A DNA stretch of 54,574 nt from Actinomycetota bacterium (GTDB taxonomy: Bacteria > Actinomycetota > UBA4738 > HRBIN12), in NCBI GenBank assembly GCA_005884925.1, contig VAYU01000063.1, positions 1-54,574 on the forward strand, given 5' to 3'. The notes beneath the pieces are model-generated. The model saw nothing but the letters and a program-made list of their open reading frames with translations, made no database searches and had not been told where the DNA came from. The position numbers and the translations under genes are program-made. How positions within the stretch are numbered: the first letter of the stretch is position 1; every line of letters begins with the position of its first letter. This document shows, in pieces, positions 8,257 through 16,830 of this stretch.

Positions 8257-9716
8257 TCGTCGAGTTCATCGGGTGCAGCGGGGCGGGGAAGACGAGCCTC
8301 GCGAAGGAGGTTCGTCGGCGGAGCCACGCCTCTCGTCGCGCGATCCTGTCCGTCGATCTGGTGCATGACCGCGCGGGCCTCAGGTGGATGACCGATCCCA
8401 GCACGATCAATCTCGCCGCGGACGTGATCTCGTTCCCGTCGTTCGTCCGAGCGTATGGGCGCGACGGAGCGTTCGTCCGCTTCGCGTTCGACCGCCTCCG
8501 GCGCTACGCGCCATCCACGTTCGCGAAGTACAACTACCGCCTGAACATCGTCCGGAAGGTCGGCGTGCACGAGCTGGCTCGCCGCGCGTCCGACCGGAGG
8601 ACGGTCCTGGTCGACGAAGGGGTCCTCCTCTCCGCGTACCAACTGTTCGTGTACAGCGATGCTCCGTACGGAGACGTCGATCTGGACCGCTTCGCTCGTC
8701 TGGTTCCCATGCCGGACCGCGTCGTCTACGTGAGGGCTCCGCTCGATCTACTGGTGGAACGTGCGATCCGACGTCCGGATCCGCGCCGTGAGCTGGCCGG
8801 ACGGAGCCGCAACCAGGTCGCGGACCGGCTCGCGCGCGCCGTGGAGCTCTTCGAACGCCTGGCGGCGCGCGAGCCGGTCCGCGACCGTCTCCTGACCGTG
8901 GAGATCACGCACGACTCCCCCGAGGGGTTCGAGGAGGGGGTGCATCGGGTCCTCGCGGGCACGGGCATAGGGGCCGCCGAGACGCCACCGAAGCAGGTCC
9001 GATCGATCGCGTTCGTGGGGTCCGAGGCGAGTGGCAAGTCCACGATCCTGAACGAGGTCGAGGCTTGGCTGGGTCGAGACCACCAGGTCCGGCGGATCCA
9101 TGCGGGGAAGCCGCCGAGCACGTGGGTCACCTTCCTCCCCCATGTCCTGTTACCCGCGTTCCGGACCCTGTTCCCCGAGCAGCGGCTGTTACGGGTCGAA
9201 GCCAAGATGGAGGAGGATCCCCCGACGCGAGGGAGCTATCCGCTCCTGTTCGCGTTCCGCTCGGTCATGTTGGCGTACGAGCGGCGCGCGCTCATCCTCG
9301 GAGCCCTCGAGCGGTCGTCGCGCGGAACGATCGTGCTGAGTGACCGGTACCCTTCGGGAACGGGCGGCGCTCCGGACGGACCGCAGCTCGGGCATCTCCC
9401 CCTGCCCCCCGGTCGACGATCGGCTCGCCGTGTTCTGACTGCAGTCGAAGGTCGGCTGTATCGGGACATCCCTGCTCCCGACATCGTGTTCCATCTCTCC
9501 GCCCCGCTCGAAGTCACGCTCGCTCGGAACGCTCACCGACAGAAACGGGAGCCCGAAGGCTACGTGCGGCTGCGGCATGCGATCAGTGCGGACCTCCGCT
9601 TCGACGGTTCCGTGATCCATCGCATCGATACCGACCGAGCGTTCGAGAGCGTCGTGATCGAGATCAAGGACGCGATCCGGGAGGCGATCGACGGGTCCGA
9701 TCCGAGCCCACCATGA
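8253..9716 (+). CDS. Two-domain P-loop kinase-like fusion protein
   Basis: A 487-residue protein with two separate Walker A loops: GCSGAGKTS at about residues 7-15 and GSEASGKST at about 256-264. Each is followed by its own kinase-like domain: VDEGVLLSAYQ, VYVRAPLDLL and RRPDPRRELAGR in the first; VLSDRYPSG, VFHLSAPLEVTLARN and HRQKREPEG in the second, the latter thymidylate-kinase-like with a DRYP motif. The start is ATG 8253, overlapping the previous stop as ATGA and directly encoding the first beta strand. Two phosphoryl-transfer activities in one chain inside a sulfotransferase-rich polysaccharide locus is unusual; substrates are unknown and I do not assign a function. Confidence 0.8.
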   Translation: MIVEFIGCSGAGKTSLAKEVRRRSHASRRAILSVDLVHDRAGLRWMTDPSTINLAADVISFPSFVRAYGRDGAFVRFAFDRLRRYAPSTFAKYNYRLNIVRKVGVHELARRASDRRTVLVDEGVLLSAYQLFVYSDAPYGDVDLDRFARLVPMPDRVVYVRAPLDLLVERAIRRPDPRRELAGRSRNQVADRLARAVELFERLAAREPVRDRLLTVEITHDSPEGFEEGVHRVLAGTGIGAAETPPKQVRSIAFVGSEASGKSTILNEVEAWLGRDHQVRRIHAGKPPSTWVTFLPHVLLPAFRTLFPEQRLLRVEAKMEEDPPTRGSYPLLFAFRSVMLAYERRALILGALERSSRGTIVLSDRYPSGTGGAPDGPQLGHLPLPPGRRSARRVLTAVEGRLYRDIPAPDIVFHLSAPLEVTLARNAHRQKREPEGYVRLRHAISADLRFDGSVIHRIDTDRAFESVVIEIKDAIREAIDGSDPSPP

Positions 9717-10597
9717 CGCTTCCTGATTTCATCGTCGTCGGCGCGGCGAAGGCGGGGACGACGGCGCTGTATTGGTACCTCGGCGACCATCCCCAGGTGT
9801 TCATGAGCCGTGTGAAGGAGACGAACTACTTCGCGTACGGCCTCGACGAGGGCGGCCACCTGCTCTACGGCGACCCCGAGCTCCATCACTTCCCGATCAG
9901 GACGATCGACGCGTACGAGCGATCGTTCGAAGGGGCGGGGGACGCCCGTGCCGTCGGCGAGGCGTCGCCGATCTACCTCGAGTGTCCACAGTCGGCTGGT
10001 CGGATCCGGGACACGATCCCCCACGCCCGGATCATCTGCGGGCTCCGCGACCCCGTCGATCGAGCGTATTCGGATTATCTCATGTACCTCCGATCGCGCG
10101 GACGCCGGTTGGACGCTGCACGTGAGCTCACGCCGTCGGCTGCCTGGGCGCGTCCCGACTCCCATTGGATGCAGATCAGCATGTACCACGAGGCGCTGCG
10201 TCGATACTTCGACGTGTTCCCGCCCGAGCGGATCTACGTCTTCCTGTTCGATGACCTCAAAGCCGACCAGGCTGGACTGGTCCGCGACCTCTATCGCTTC
10301 CTGGGGGCCGATGACAGCTTCGTGCCCGACTTCGACACGCCTCACAACGTCGGCGGGATGCCCGCGAGCATGCTGCTCGAGCGTGTCTTCACGAACGATT
10401 CGCTCAGGAGAGCGGTCGATCCGTGGATCCCGAAGCGAGCGGCGGACTGGGCGCGGCGAACACGGACGCGGAACCTGCGTCGCGCGCCCCGGTTGCCGAA
10501 CGAGCTCGCGAAAGAGTTGCGCGAGCGGTTCCGAGACGACATCTCCAAGACCGCCGAGCTCATCGGGAGGGACCTCAGCCTCTGGCTGGAGCGTTGA
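9713..10597 (+). CDS. PAPS-dependent sulfotransferase (first of four)
   Basis: A 294-residue sulfotransferase of the heparan/NodH-like fold, expected to move sulfate from PAPS to a sugar hydroxyl or amine. The 5'-phosphosulfate loop is visible as VVGAAKAGTTALYWYL at residues 7-22, VKETNYF follows, and the 3'-phosphate site as CGLRDPVDRAYSDYLMY. The start ATG overlaps the double-kinase stop (ATGA), so it is the last gene of the plus-strand series. It is most like the protein at 13632-14498 in its motifs. Its end lies 18 nt from that of a convergent, different sulfotransferase. Confidence 0.92.
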   Translation: MTLPDFIVVGAAKAGTTALYWYLGDHPQVFMSRVKETNYFAYGLDEGGHLLYGDPELHHFPIRTIDAYERSFEGAGDARAVGEASPIYLECPQSAGRIRDTIPHARIICGLRDPVDRAYSDYLMYLRSRGRRLDAARELTPSAAWARPDSHWMQISMYHEALRRYFDVFPPERIYVFLFDDLKADQAGLVRDLYRFLGADDSFVPDFDTPHNVGGMPASMLLERVFTNDSLRRAVDPWIPKRAADWARRTRTRNLRRAPRLPNELAKELRERFRDDISKTAELIGRDLSLWLER

Positions 10598-10615
10598 CGG
10601 TCCGATGCCCGAGGC

Positions 10616-11467
10616 TCAGTGGGGGACGTCGACGACCTCGTGCTTGCTCGACCGTCGGTAGAGCTTCATCGCCGGCTGGAGCACCAAGCGCTGCTTGAGT
10701 CCGTACATGGCCAGATGTCGCCGGTTGAATCGCTTCGCCTGACCGTCACGGAACGCTGCGACGGAATCGGCGAGCGACGGACCGTATCCGCGCTCCATCG
10801 CCGGGAAGAGCTCCTCCTTCACGTGCCGGTAGAGCTGGAGATCGGCCTGGTTCGCCTCGACGATCATCGCCCGGGTGCGAGGATCGTCCAGAAGATCCTT
10901 CGCGATACGCGAGCTCTTGGCGACGTTCACCGGCGCGTAGCGGATGTCGAGGTCAGGTGCGCGGAGGGCGCGCAGCAGGACGATGGAGTCGTCGAACGAC
11001 TCGGTGAGCCCGACGAACATCTCTTTCCGGGCGATCATCGAGATCGCGTCGTTCGCATCCGCGGTTCCGCCGATCCGCTGCGTCTGCGCGTTGCGAACCC
11101 AGTCCTTCTGGATCCATGTCTCGAAGGAAAGGTCGGTCCTCTTCCGGTGGTCGAGGCGGTACTGGAAGCGCGAGGCGCAGAGCGCGATCGGTTCACGGAG
11201 GAAGGTCAGGTACCTGAACTCGGTCCCGGGCTCCTCCAGGTCGACGTATCCGCTCACGCGATGGCCGGCGATGCTGGTGAGCCTCGGGTAGAGCCGACGG
11301 ACGCGCTGCAGGTCGGGGGTCGAGAACGGGGGGTCCGTCCAGGCGCCGTGCCATGGCTCCACGTCGCAATGCCGAGCCCCGTACGAGCTGCGCAGGATGT
11401 ATCGCACGGTCGTGCCAGCCGTCTTGTTGATGTGGAGGAACACGAGGAGCCGGCGGGAGTCGCTCAT
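10616..11467 (-). CDS. Sulfotransferase family 2-like protein
   Basis: A 283-residue protein with the N-terminal motif FLHINKTAGTTVRYILRSS, the P-x-K-T-A-G-T-T type loop of the carbohydrate sulfotransferase 2 family (uronyl 2-O-sulfotransferase-like proteins), and FLREPIALCASRFQYRL for the 3'-phosphate site. Likely substrate: a sugar of the local polysaccharide. Start ATG 11467 overlaps the upstream gene's stop by 4 nt; the longer open frame upstream is a shadow of that gene. It is the last gene of a nine-gene-length minus-strand series from about 20.0 kb, which has eight genes in all. Confidence 0.86.
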   Translation of the reverse strand: MSDSRRLLVFLHINKTAGTTVRYILRSSYGARHCDVEPWHGAWTDPPFSTPDLQRVRRLYPRLTSIAGHRVSGYVDLEEPGTEFRYLTFLREPIALCASRFQYRLDHRKRTDLSFETWIQKDWVRNAQTQRIGGTADANDAISMIARKEMFVGLTESFDDSIVLLRALRAPDLDIRYAPVNVAKSSRIAKDLLDDPRTRAMIVEANQADLQLYRHVKEELFPAMERGYGPSLADSVAAFRDGQAKRFNRRHLAMYGLKQRLVLQPAMKLYRRSSKHEVVDVPH

Positions 11468-12417
11468 GGCCACTCGTACCCGAGGTGATGACTCGCAGCA
11501 CCGGTCACGCGTGCGATCACGCGGAGATCGTCGTCGTTCAGTCGCTCCATCCACGAGCGGTCCTCGCGGATCGCTTCCACCCCGCTGAGCCGCATCGAGT
11601 TGCCGATCACGTGACGCTCGCATGGCTGCAGGTGATCGGACACCGGGATGGGCTCCACCCCGATGAACCTCGCGACGCGGTCCAGCGTCTCTTGCGGTTG
11701 CGAGCACAGCTCTTCGTAGTGCAGGCGCATCCATGCTTCGCGGGGGAACGAGCGACCGACGCGGTCGGCCTCCACGTTGTAGTGGCGCCACTGGCGAGCC
11801 GCATGCCCGACGTCGACGCCGGTGTGCTTCATGATGCTGGCGACGTTGCCCCGCGGGTCGCGGACCAGATGGATGACCTTGAGCCGCAGGCCAGGTGCGC
11901 CTGCGAGATAGCGCGGACGTTGATGATCGCGCGCCGTGTCGACGAACACGCTCCTGTCTGTCTCCTCGAGGACCGACCGAGCCAGGCTCCACGTGGATGC
12001 CCTGGCCTCCGAGACGCGCCGGCGAACCGGAGGGGTTCTGCCGACCGTGGCGTCGCGGATGGCCGTCAACGAGGGATCCCCGAGCGAGCTCACGACGATC
12101 CCGTTGAGCCAGCGGCGTCCCGAGACCCGGACATGCGTGTTCCAGAAGTTCGTCTTGAACACGGTCACCGGGTACCCGAGCTCCTCCGTCCGTCGGGCGA
12201 TGCGATGCCAGAAGCAGCACTCGGTGAACAGCAGGCCGCACGAGCACAGGTACGTGTCCAGATCCACCTTGGCCGTGAGACCCGTCGCCGCCCCGATCGA
12301 GGTACAAGCGGGGTGATTGGCCATCAGCATCCCCAAGAGGGTGGAACCCGTGTAGGGGCTCCCGGGCACGCTCACGTACCGGACGGGCGCGAGCGTGTCG
12401 TCGGCCGCATCACGCAT
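11464..12417 (-). CDS. Sulfotransferase domain protein
   Basis: A 317-residue sulfotransferase. The N-terminal YVSVPGSPYTGSTLLGMLMA is a 5'-phosphosulfate loop in which the usual Lys/Arg is replaced by Tyr, and KVIHLVRDPRGNVASIMKH is the 3'-phosphate motif. A Cys-rich segment CSCGLLFTECCFWHRI near residues 55-75 could bind metal or form disulfides. ATG 12417 is preferred over the longer frame because it overlaps the upstream glycosyltransferase stop by 8 nt and the fold begins soon after. Distinct in sequence from the other three sulfotransferases here, which suggests different positions or sugars are modified. Confidence 0.85.
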   Translation of the reverse strand: MRDAADDTLAPVRYVSVPGSPYTGSTLLGMLMANHPACTSIGAATGLTAKVDLDTYLCSCGLLFTECCFWHRIARRTEELGYPVTVFKTNFWNTHVRVSGRRWLNGIVVSSLGDPSLTAIRDATVGRTPPVRRRVSEARASTWSLARSVLEETDRSVFVDTARDHQRPRYLAGAPGLRLKVIHLVRDPRGNVASIMKHTGVDVGHAARQWRHYNVEADRVGRSFPREAWMRLHYEELCSQPQETLDRVARFIGVEPIPVSDHLQPCERHVIGNSMRLSGVEAIREDRSWMERLNDDDLRVIARVTGAASHHLGYEWP

Positions 12418-13648
12418 CCGTCGCCCACGTCCCTGTTGAAGCGGAAGGCGTCCCGGGCGCGGTCGACCCGACCGCTCCCGAGCCGTCCTCCGGACGTCTT
12501 TCCCAGGCTCTTCCATGCACGAGATCGGTCCACAGATCGAGGTTCCGACGCATGGTCACGGATACGTCGTACGGCCGGCTCTGCGCTTTCGCCGCGAGCC
12601 CGAGCGCTCCCCGCTTCCCGGGATCGAGGAGGAGTCCGTCGATCGCTCCGGCCAGCGCGCCGGGATCTTCTCGAGGCACGATCAAGGCTGCGGACCCGAG
12701 GGCTTCGCTCCCGGACACGTCGGTGGCGACCATCGCCGAACCGCACGCCAGTGCCTCCAGCGATGCGAGCGACATCCCTTCCCACCGAGACGGCGCGATG
12801 ACCACGTCGGCGGCGCGGTACTCGGGGGCGGTGTCGTCCACCGGACCGCGCCACTCGATCCGCTCCTCGACGCCCAGCGAGGTGGCGAGCTCCTCCAACT
12901 GCCTGCGGTGCCCCGGGGTGCTCTCCCCCCCGACGAGGCGGAGCCTCGACGTGCGATCGCTCACCAGCGCGAGTGCGCGGATCGCGACGTCCTGACCCTT
13001 CTGCTGGCTCAGCCTTCCCACGCAGACGATCAGCGGATGGCCGACGTCCCCGGCCGCAGACGGTCCCTCAGGGGAGAAGTGCGCTCGATCGACGCCGTTC
13101 GGTATCAACAGCAGTCGGGCGTCCGCGCCGAGCACCGAGCGACCTTCCACCTCTTCCCGTTCGGAGACGGCGACGATCACGTCGCAGCGGCGAGCCAGGA
13201 GCCGCTCGATCCACCGGTAGAGGCCCTCCAGCCGGCCGCCGACGAGCCACGACCAGTAGTGGGGCGTCATCACGACCGCGGGTCGGGCGCGCCGCGGCAG
13301 CGTCGCTGCCGCGACGCGCCCGAGCGCGGCCGCCTTGGACGAATGCAGATGCAGGACGTCGCGCCCTCGCGCGAGGCGGCGGAGGGTCAAGACGTCGAAG
13401 GGATCACGGAGGGCGGGCCTGCGGGCCATGTCGAGCGTGTGATGCCGCGCTCCGACGCTCTTGACCCAGCTGGCCAAGGGCCCTCGGGACTCCGGGGGGC
13501 TGATCACGGTCACGTCGTGGCCGGCTTCCACGGCCGATCCCGCCAGCTCCCGGACGTAGATCGCGACGCCGTAGTCGGCGGGCTGGGACACGATCAACAC
13601 GTCGAGCGATCGATCCCCGTTCGGTCGTGTCCTAGACCGGCGCGGCAT
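12410..13648 (-). CDS. Glycosyltransferase, GT4 family
   Basis: A 412-residue GT-B glycosyltransferase. N-terminal domain: LDVLIVSQPADYGVAIYVREL and DVLHLHSSKAAALG. C-terminal nucleotide-sugar domain: LIVCVGRLSQQKGQDVAIRA, PEYRAADVVIAPSRWEGMSL and ASLEALACGSAMVATD, the GT4 E-x7-E region. It should add a sugar to the undecaprenyl-linked unit in the cytoplasm. ATG 13648 has GGAGG seven nt upstream and lies inside the end of the preceding sulfotransferase gene (17-nt overlap). Specificity unknown. Confidence 0.9.
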   Translation of the reverse strand: MPRRSRTRPNGDRSLDVLIVSQPADYGVAIYVRELAGSAVEAGHDVTVISPPESRGPLASWVKSVGARHHTLDMARRPALRDPFDVLTLRRLARGRDVLHLHSSKAAALGRVAAATLPRRARPAVVMTPHYWSWLVGGRLEGLYRWIERLLARRCDVIVAVSEREEVEGRSVLGADARLLLIPNGVDRAHFSPEGPSAAGDVGHPLIVCVGRLSQQKGQDVAIRALALVSDRTSRLRLVGGESTPGHRRQLEELATSLGVEERIEWRGPVDDTAPEYRAADVVIAPSRWEGMSLASLEALACGSAMVATDVSGSEALGSAALIVPREDPGALAGAIDGLLLDPGKRGALGLAAKAQSRPYDVSVTMRRNLDLWTDLVHGRAWERRPEDGSGAVGSTAPGTPSASTGTWATDA

Positions 13649-14498
13649 CGCCAGTCCTCCGTTTCGCCGGCCGATCCTTCCAACAGCTCAGATCGATGCC
13701 CAGCATCTCTTCCAGCGCATCGAACTCATCCACGTACCGCCGGCCGAGGTCGCTCCTGAGGTCGGTATCCAATCGCGGAACCTGCGTGCCGCTCGTCATG
13801 AACCGGCGAACACCCAATCGACCTCCCAGATCGACGATCGACTCCAGGTGCCGCCTCCTCAGGCGTCGGCCGGTCCTGACGGCGAGGTTCGCGATCCGCG
13901 GGTACTTGGGCATGGTGCTCGCGTTCACGCGTTCGGTTGCTGCCGGGAATCCACCTTCGGGGATGCCGAGGAAGCCGGCCAGATCGCGACGGACCGTCTC
14001 GCCGCCCCGGACCGCTTCCTCGAAGACGATGGGCAGGATCTGTCCCCGATCGAAGCGATCGAGGTACCTCCGCAGATGGCCGCTGTAATAGCCCATCTCG
14101 AGGGCTCGCGGTCTGGTCCTCAGGAACTCTTCGAACGACCCGCGGTAGTTGCGCCGTTGCAAGAGGAACCCGTACTGGGAGTACGCGCGGTCGACCGGAT
14201 GCCGCAGCATCACGAGGAGCTTCGCGGACGGCAGCACCGTCGCGATCCTCGTCGGGCACTCTTGGCCGTAGAGGTACTGCGGAGAGATCTCGCCGATCGC
14301 TCGGTATCCGCCGGCTCCCTCCGGAGGGGAGAAGAATCCCTCGTACCACTCGACCCCTCGGTCGAAGTGGCGGTCGAAGAACCGCACTTCTTTCCGCCGT
14401 GTGGGGAGGTACGCGTCCGGATGCCCGGACAGCAACGTGTGCAGCCAGGTCGTTCCGGCGCGCGGAACCCCGATCCCAACGAACGTCGGAAGTGTCAT
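13632..14498 (-). CDS. PAPS-dependent sulfotransferase
   Basis: A 288-residue sulfotransferase with GIGVPRAGTTWLHTLLSGHP at residues 8-27 (5'-phosphosulfate loop), RKEVRFFDRHFDRGVEWY, and VMLRHPVDRAYSQYGFLL (3'-phosphate site), a layout like bacterial NodH and heparan N-sulfotransferase-type enzymes. The ATG overlaps the stop of the upstream polymerase gene as ATGA. Together with the three other sulfotransferases it indicates a sulfated polymer; PAPS synthesis genes are not in the window. Confidence 0.92.
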   Translation of the reverse strand: MTLPTFVGIGVPRAGTTWLHTLLSGHPDAYLPTRRKEVRFFDRHFDRGVEWYEGFFSPPEGAGGYRAIGEISPQYLYGQECPTRIATVLPSAKLLVMLRHPVDRAYSQYGFLLQRRNYRGSFEEFLRTRPRALEMGYYSGHLRRYLDRFDRGQILPIVFEEAVRGGETVRRDLAGFLGIPEGGFPAATERVNASTMPKYPRIANLAVRTGRRLRRRHLESIVDLGGRLGVRRFMTSGTQVPRLDTDLRSDLGRRYVDEFDALEEMLGIDLSCWKDRPAKRRTGDAAPV

Positions 14499-15703
14499 CC
14501 GGACCGGCCCAGGACGCCAACCGGGACCGACGCGAACGCGTCGGGTTCCTCACGCTCTGGTGGTGCGGGTTCCCGAACGACCGATCCGGCCGCCACGCAG
14601 AGCGTCAGGACGAGCCATGTCGTCTTCCGATGTTCATAGGACAGGGTGGAAGCGCCGATCGCCCATACCGCGAGCAGGGTGACCCAGAACCTCCTGTCCC
14701 ACTTCGGCTGGATCAAGGCGTATCGGAAAGCGATCCACAGGATCGAGGCGAACATCGCGAAGCCAACCAGACCGAGCTCGACCATGACCGACAGATAGGA
14801 GTTGTGGGCCACCTTGTCGAGGGTGTTCACAGAACGGTATTGGTCGGTGCCCACCCCGAAGAACGGATGATCGGAGAGCGCGACGAAGCCTTGAGCCCAT
14901 TGCGCGGTCCTTCCGTTCAGGTCGCCTTGGCTGAGGTCGGTTCCCGTCGTCCCGAGCCGCTGGAACGACTTCAACGGTTGAACGATCGGCAACACCACGA
15001 ACATCGTCGACGCCAGGAGCGCGACGACCGCGATCCGCGTGGACGCCTTCAGACGGGTGAGAAGGGCGAGGCCAAACAGCAGACCGACCGCTGCCGCCAC
15101 CGAGGCGGTCCGGGTTCCCGACAGGGCGATGCCCACGAAGCCCACGGGCAGGTACGCCAGGTTGATCGCCCGGGCTCGCCTCGAGGTCTCGGGAGCCGCG
15201 GCGAGGTAGCAGGCGATCGGGACGCCGAGGGCGACCGTGAAGCCATACCCGTCCGGATTGGTGTTGCCGGGACTGAAGCGCTCGTAGTGCGTGTAGAAGG
15301 CATGCGAACCGAGGTAGTTCGCGAAGGCTCCCGCGATGGCGACGTAGGAGCCGAGCACGTATGCCTGGAGGCCCATCAAGACTTCCGTTCGGGTCCGGTA
15401 GAGGTCCCACAGCGTGAAGGTGAAAACGAGGGACTCGATCCATCGAAGGACGGCACTCATGCTGTTCACGGGGTCGGCGCTCCAGAACACCGTGAGCGCG
15501 ATCCAGAACACGAAGATGCACGTCACGTAGAGGAAGGTGATCGGCCTGCGGATCTGCCCGGTCATCGCGATCAGCGCGACCCAGAGCACCGTCACCACGA
15601 TCCCCATGACCGTCGCGATGGTTCCCAGCCCCGATTGCAACGCTCCCTCCCACGGGATCGTGAAGATCAGGACCAGCGACAGCGCGTAGACGACCCTCCG
15701 CAT
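14495..15703 (-). CDS. O-antigen ligase / Wzy-type polysaccharide polymerase
   Basis: A 402-residue polytopic membrane protein with about ten hydrophobic segments and the Wzy/O-antigen-ligase signature in the large periplasmic-type loop: RTAQWAQGFVALSDHPFFGVG followed by the conserved AHNSYLSVMVELGLVG. In a locus that also has a flippase and a chain-length protein, it is most likely the polymerase joining repeat units outside the membrane; a ligase role is less likely. It lies 2 nt after the upstream glycosyltransferase and overlaps the next sulfotransferase by 4 nt. Confidence 0.88.
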   Translation of the reverse strand: MRRVVYALSLVLIFTIPWEGALQSGLGTIATVMGIVVTVLWVALIAMTGQIRRPITFLYVTCIFVFWIALTVFWSADPVNSMSAVLRWIESLVFTFTLWDLYRTRTEVLMGLQAYVLGSYVAIAGAFANYLGSHAFYTHYERFSPGNTNPDGYGFTVALGVPIACYLAAAPETSRRARAINLAYLPVGFVGIALSGTRTASVAAAVGLLFGLALLTRLKASTRIAVVALLASTMFVVLPIVQPLKSFQRLGTTGTDLSQGDLNGRTAQWAQGFVALSDHPFFGVGTDQYRSVNTLDKVAHNSYLSVMVELGLVGFAMFASILWIAFRYALIQPKWDRRFWVTLLAVWAIGASTLSYEHRKTTWLVLTLCVAAGSVVREPAPPEREEPDAFASVPVGVLGRSG

Positions 15704-15705
15704 CG

Positions 15706-16830
15706 CTACCCCCCCACCAGGACTTCCAGGTAGCGCCTCACGACGGTCTCTTGTTCGTACGGTTCCCAGCTCTCCGCCGGCGGTGGCGCCAGCTCACCCG
15801 CCAACGCCGTCTCGATGGCCGCAGCGAGCGCTTCCTCGTCCCCGACCGGGACGAGCGCGCCGTACTTGCCGCCCTCCAGGATCTCCCGAGGACCGCTGAG
15901 GCAGTCCGTGGCGACGACCGGAACCTCGCAGAAGAGCGCCTCGATCAGCACCGAAGGAAGCCCTTCCCAACGGGAGGAAAGCACGAAGACGCCCGCATGC
16001 GCCATGTACGGGTACGGGTTGGAGATCCAACCAGGAAGATCGACCCATCCCGTAACCCCTCGTTCGGCGACGAGCGCCTCGAGGGACGCCCGCTCGGGCC
16101 CGTCCCCGAGGATCATGAGCCGACATGGACGTCGCACGATCACCCGAGCGAAGGCGCGGATCAGCGTCCCGAAGTCCTTCTGCGGTGCGAGCCGTCCTAC
16201 CCCGAGCACCACGGGGACCTGCCCGGGGCCGAACCAAGGATGGCCCAGCGGCTCCGCCACCAGCTCTCGCAGTTCCGTGGTCACGATCGGGTTGTGCACG
16301 ACCTCGATCAGGTTCGGGGACACACCCGCCGTGCTGACGAGATCGTCCGCCGTTCCCCGCGCGACGGACGTTACGCCGTCGGCCCATGGATAGAAGCGCT
16401 TGATCAGTCGCGGCATCAGCCGGTGTCGCCGGCGGGGCGAGTGCGCGGCTTCGAGCGAGAGCGCGTTCTGCTCGTTCACGATCAACCTGGTATCCACCCG
16501 CGCAAGCGTCCTGGCCCAGATACCGACGATGTTCACGTAGTTCATGGACGTGAGCATCGCGTTCGGGCGGTCGCGACGGAGGTAGCGCACGAGGCCGGGG
16601 ATGCTCGAGAGGAGGCGTCGCGCATGAAGGTCCACGATCCGAACCGAGTCGGGTACCTCCTGGAGGTAATGGCCCTCAGCGCGGCTGAGGACCAGATCGA
16701 CGTCATATCCGTGACCGGCGATCCCTCCCGCGAGTTTGAGCATCGCCCGTTCGGCCCCGCCGCCGCCCATGTTGGCGGTGAAGATCGCCACCCGTTGCTT
16801 CGCCTTGGTCGCCACACCGGGCGCACTCAT
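15706..16830 (-). CDS. Glycosyltransferase, GT4 family
   Basis: A 374-residue GT-B enzyme: RVAIFTANMGGGGAERAMLK (the GGAE loop of GT4 acceptor domains), VVLGVGRLAPQKDFGTLIRA, LMILGDGPERASLEAL, FVLSSRWEGLPSVLIEALFC and VVATDCLSGPREIL (the E-x7-E region). ATG 16830 overlaps the flippase stop as ATGA; the much longer open frame upstream is a shadow of the flippase gene. The motifs resemble UDP-GlcNAc/GalNAc-using family members, but that is not decisive. Confidence 0.91.
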   Translation of the reverse strand: MSAPGVATKAKQRVAIFTANMGGGGAERAMLKLAGGIAGHGYDVDLVLSRAEGHYLQEVPDSVRIVDLHARRLLSSIPGLVRYLRRDRPNAMLTSMNYVNIVGIWARTLARVDTRLIVNEQNALSLEAAHSPRRRHRLMPRLIKRFYPWADGVTSVARGTADDLVSTAGVSPNLIEVVHNPIVTTELRELVAEPLGHPWFGPGQVPVVLGVGRLAPQKDFGTLIRAFARVIVRRPCRLMILGDGPERASLEALVAERGVTGWVDLPGWISNPYPYMAHAGVFVLSSRWEGLPSVLIEALFCEVPVVATDCLSGPREILEGGKYGALVPVGDEEALAAAIETALAGELAPPPAESWEPYEQETVVRRYLEVLVGG

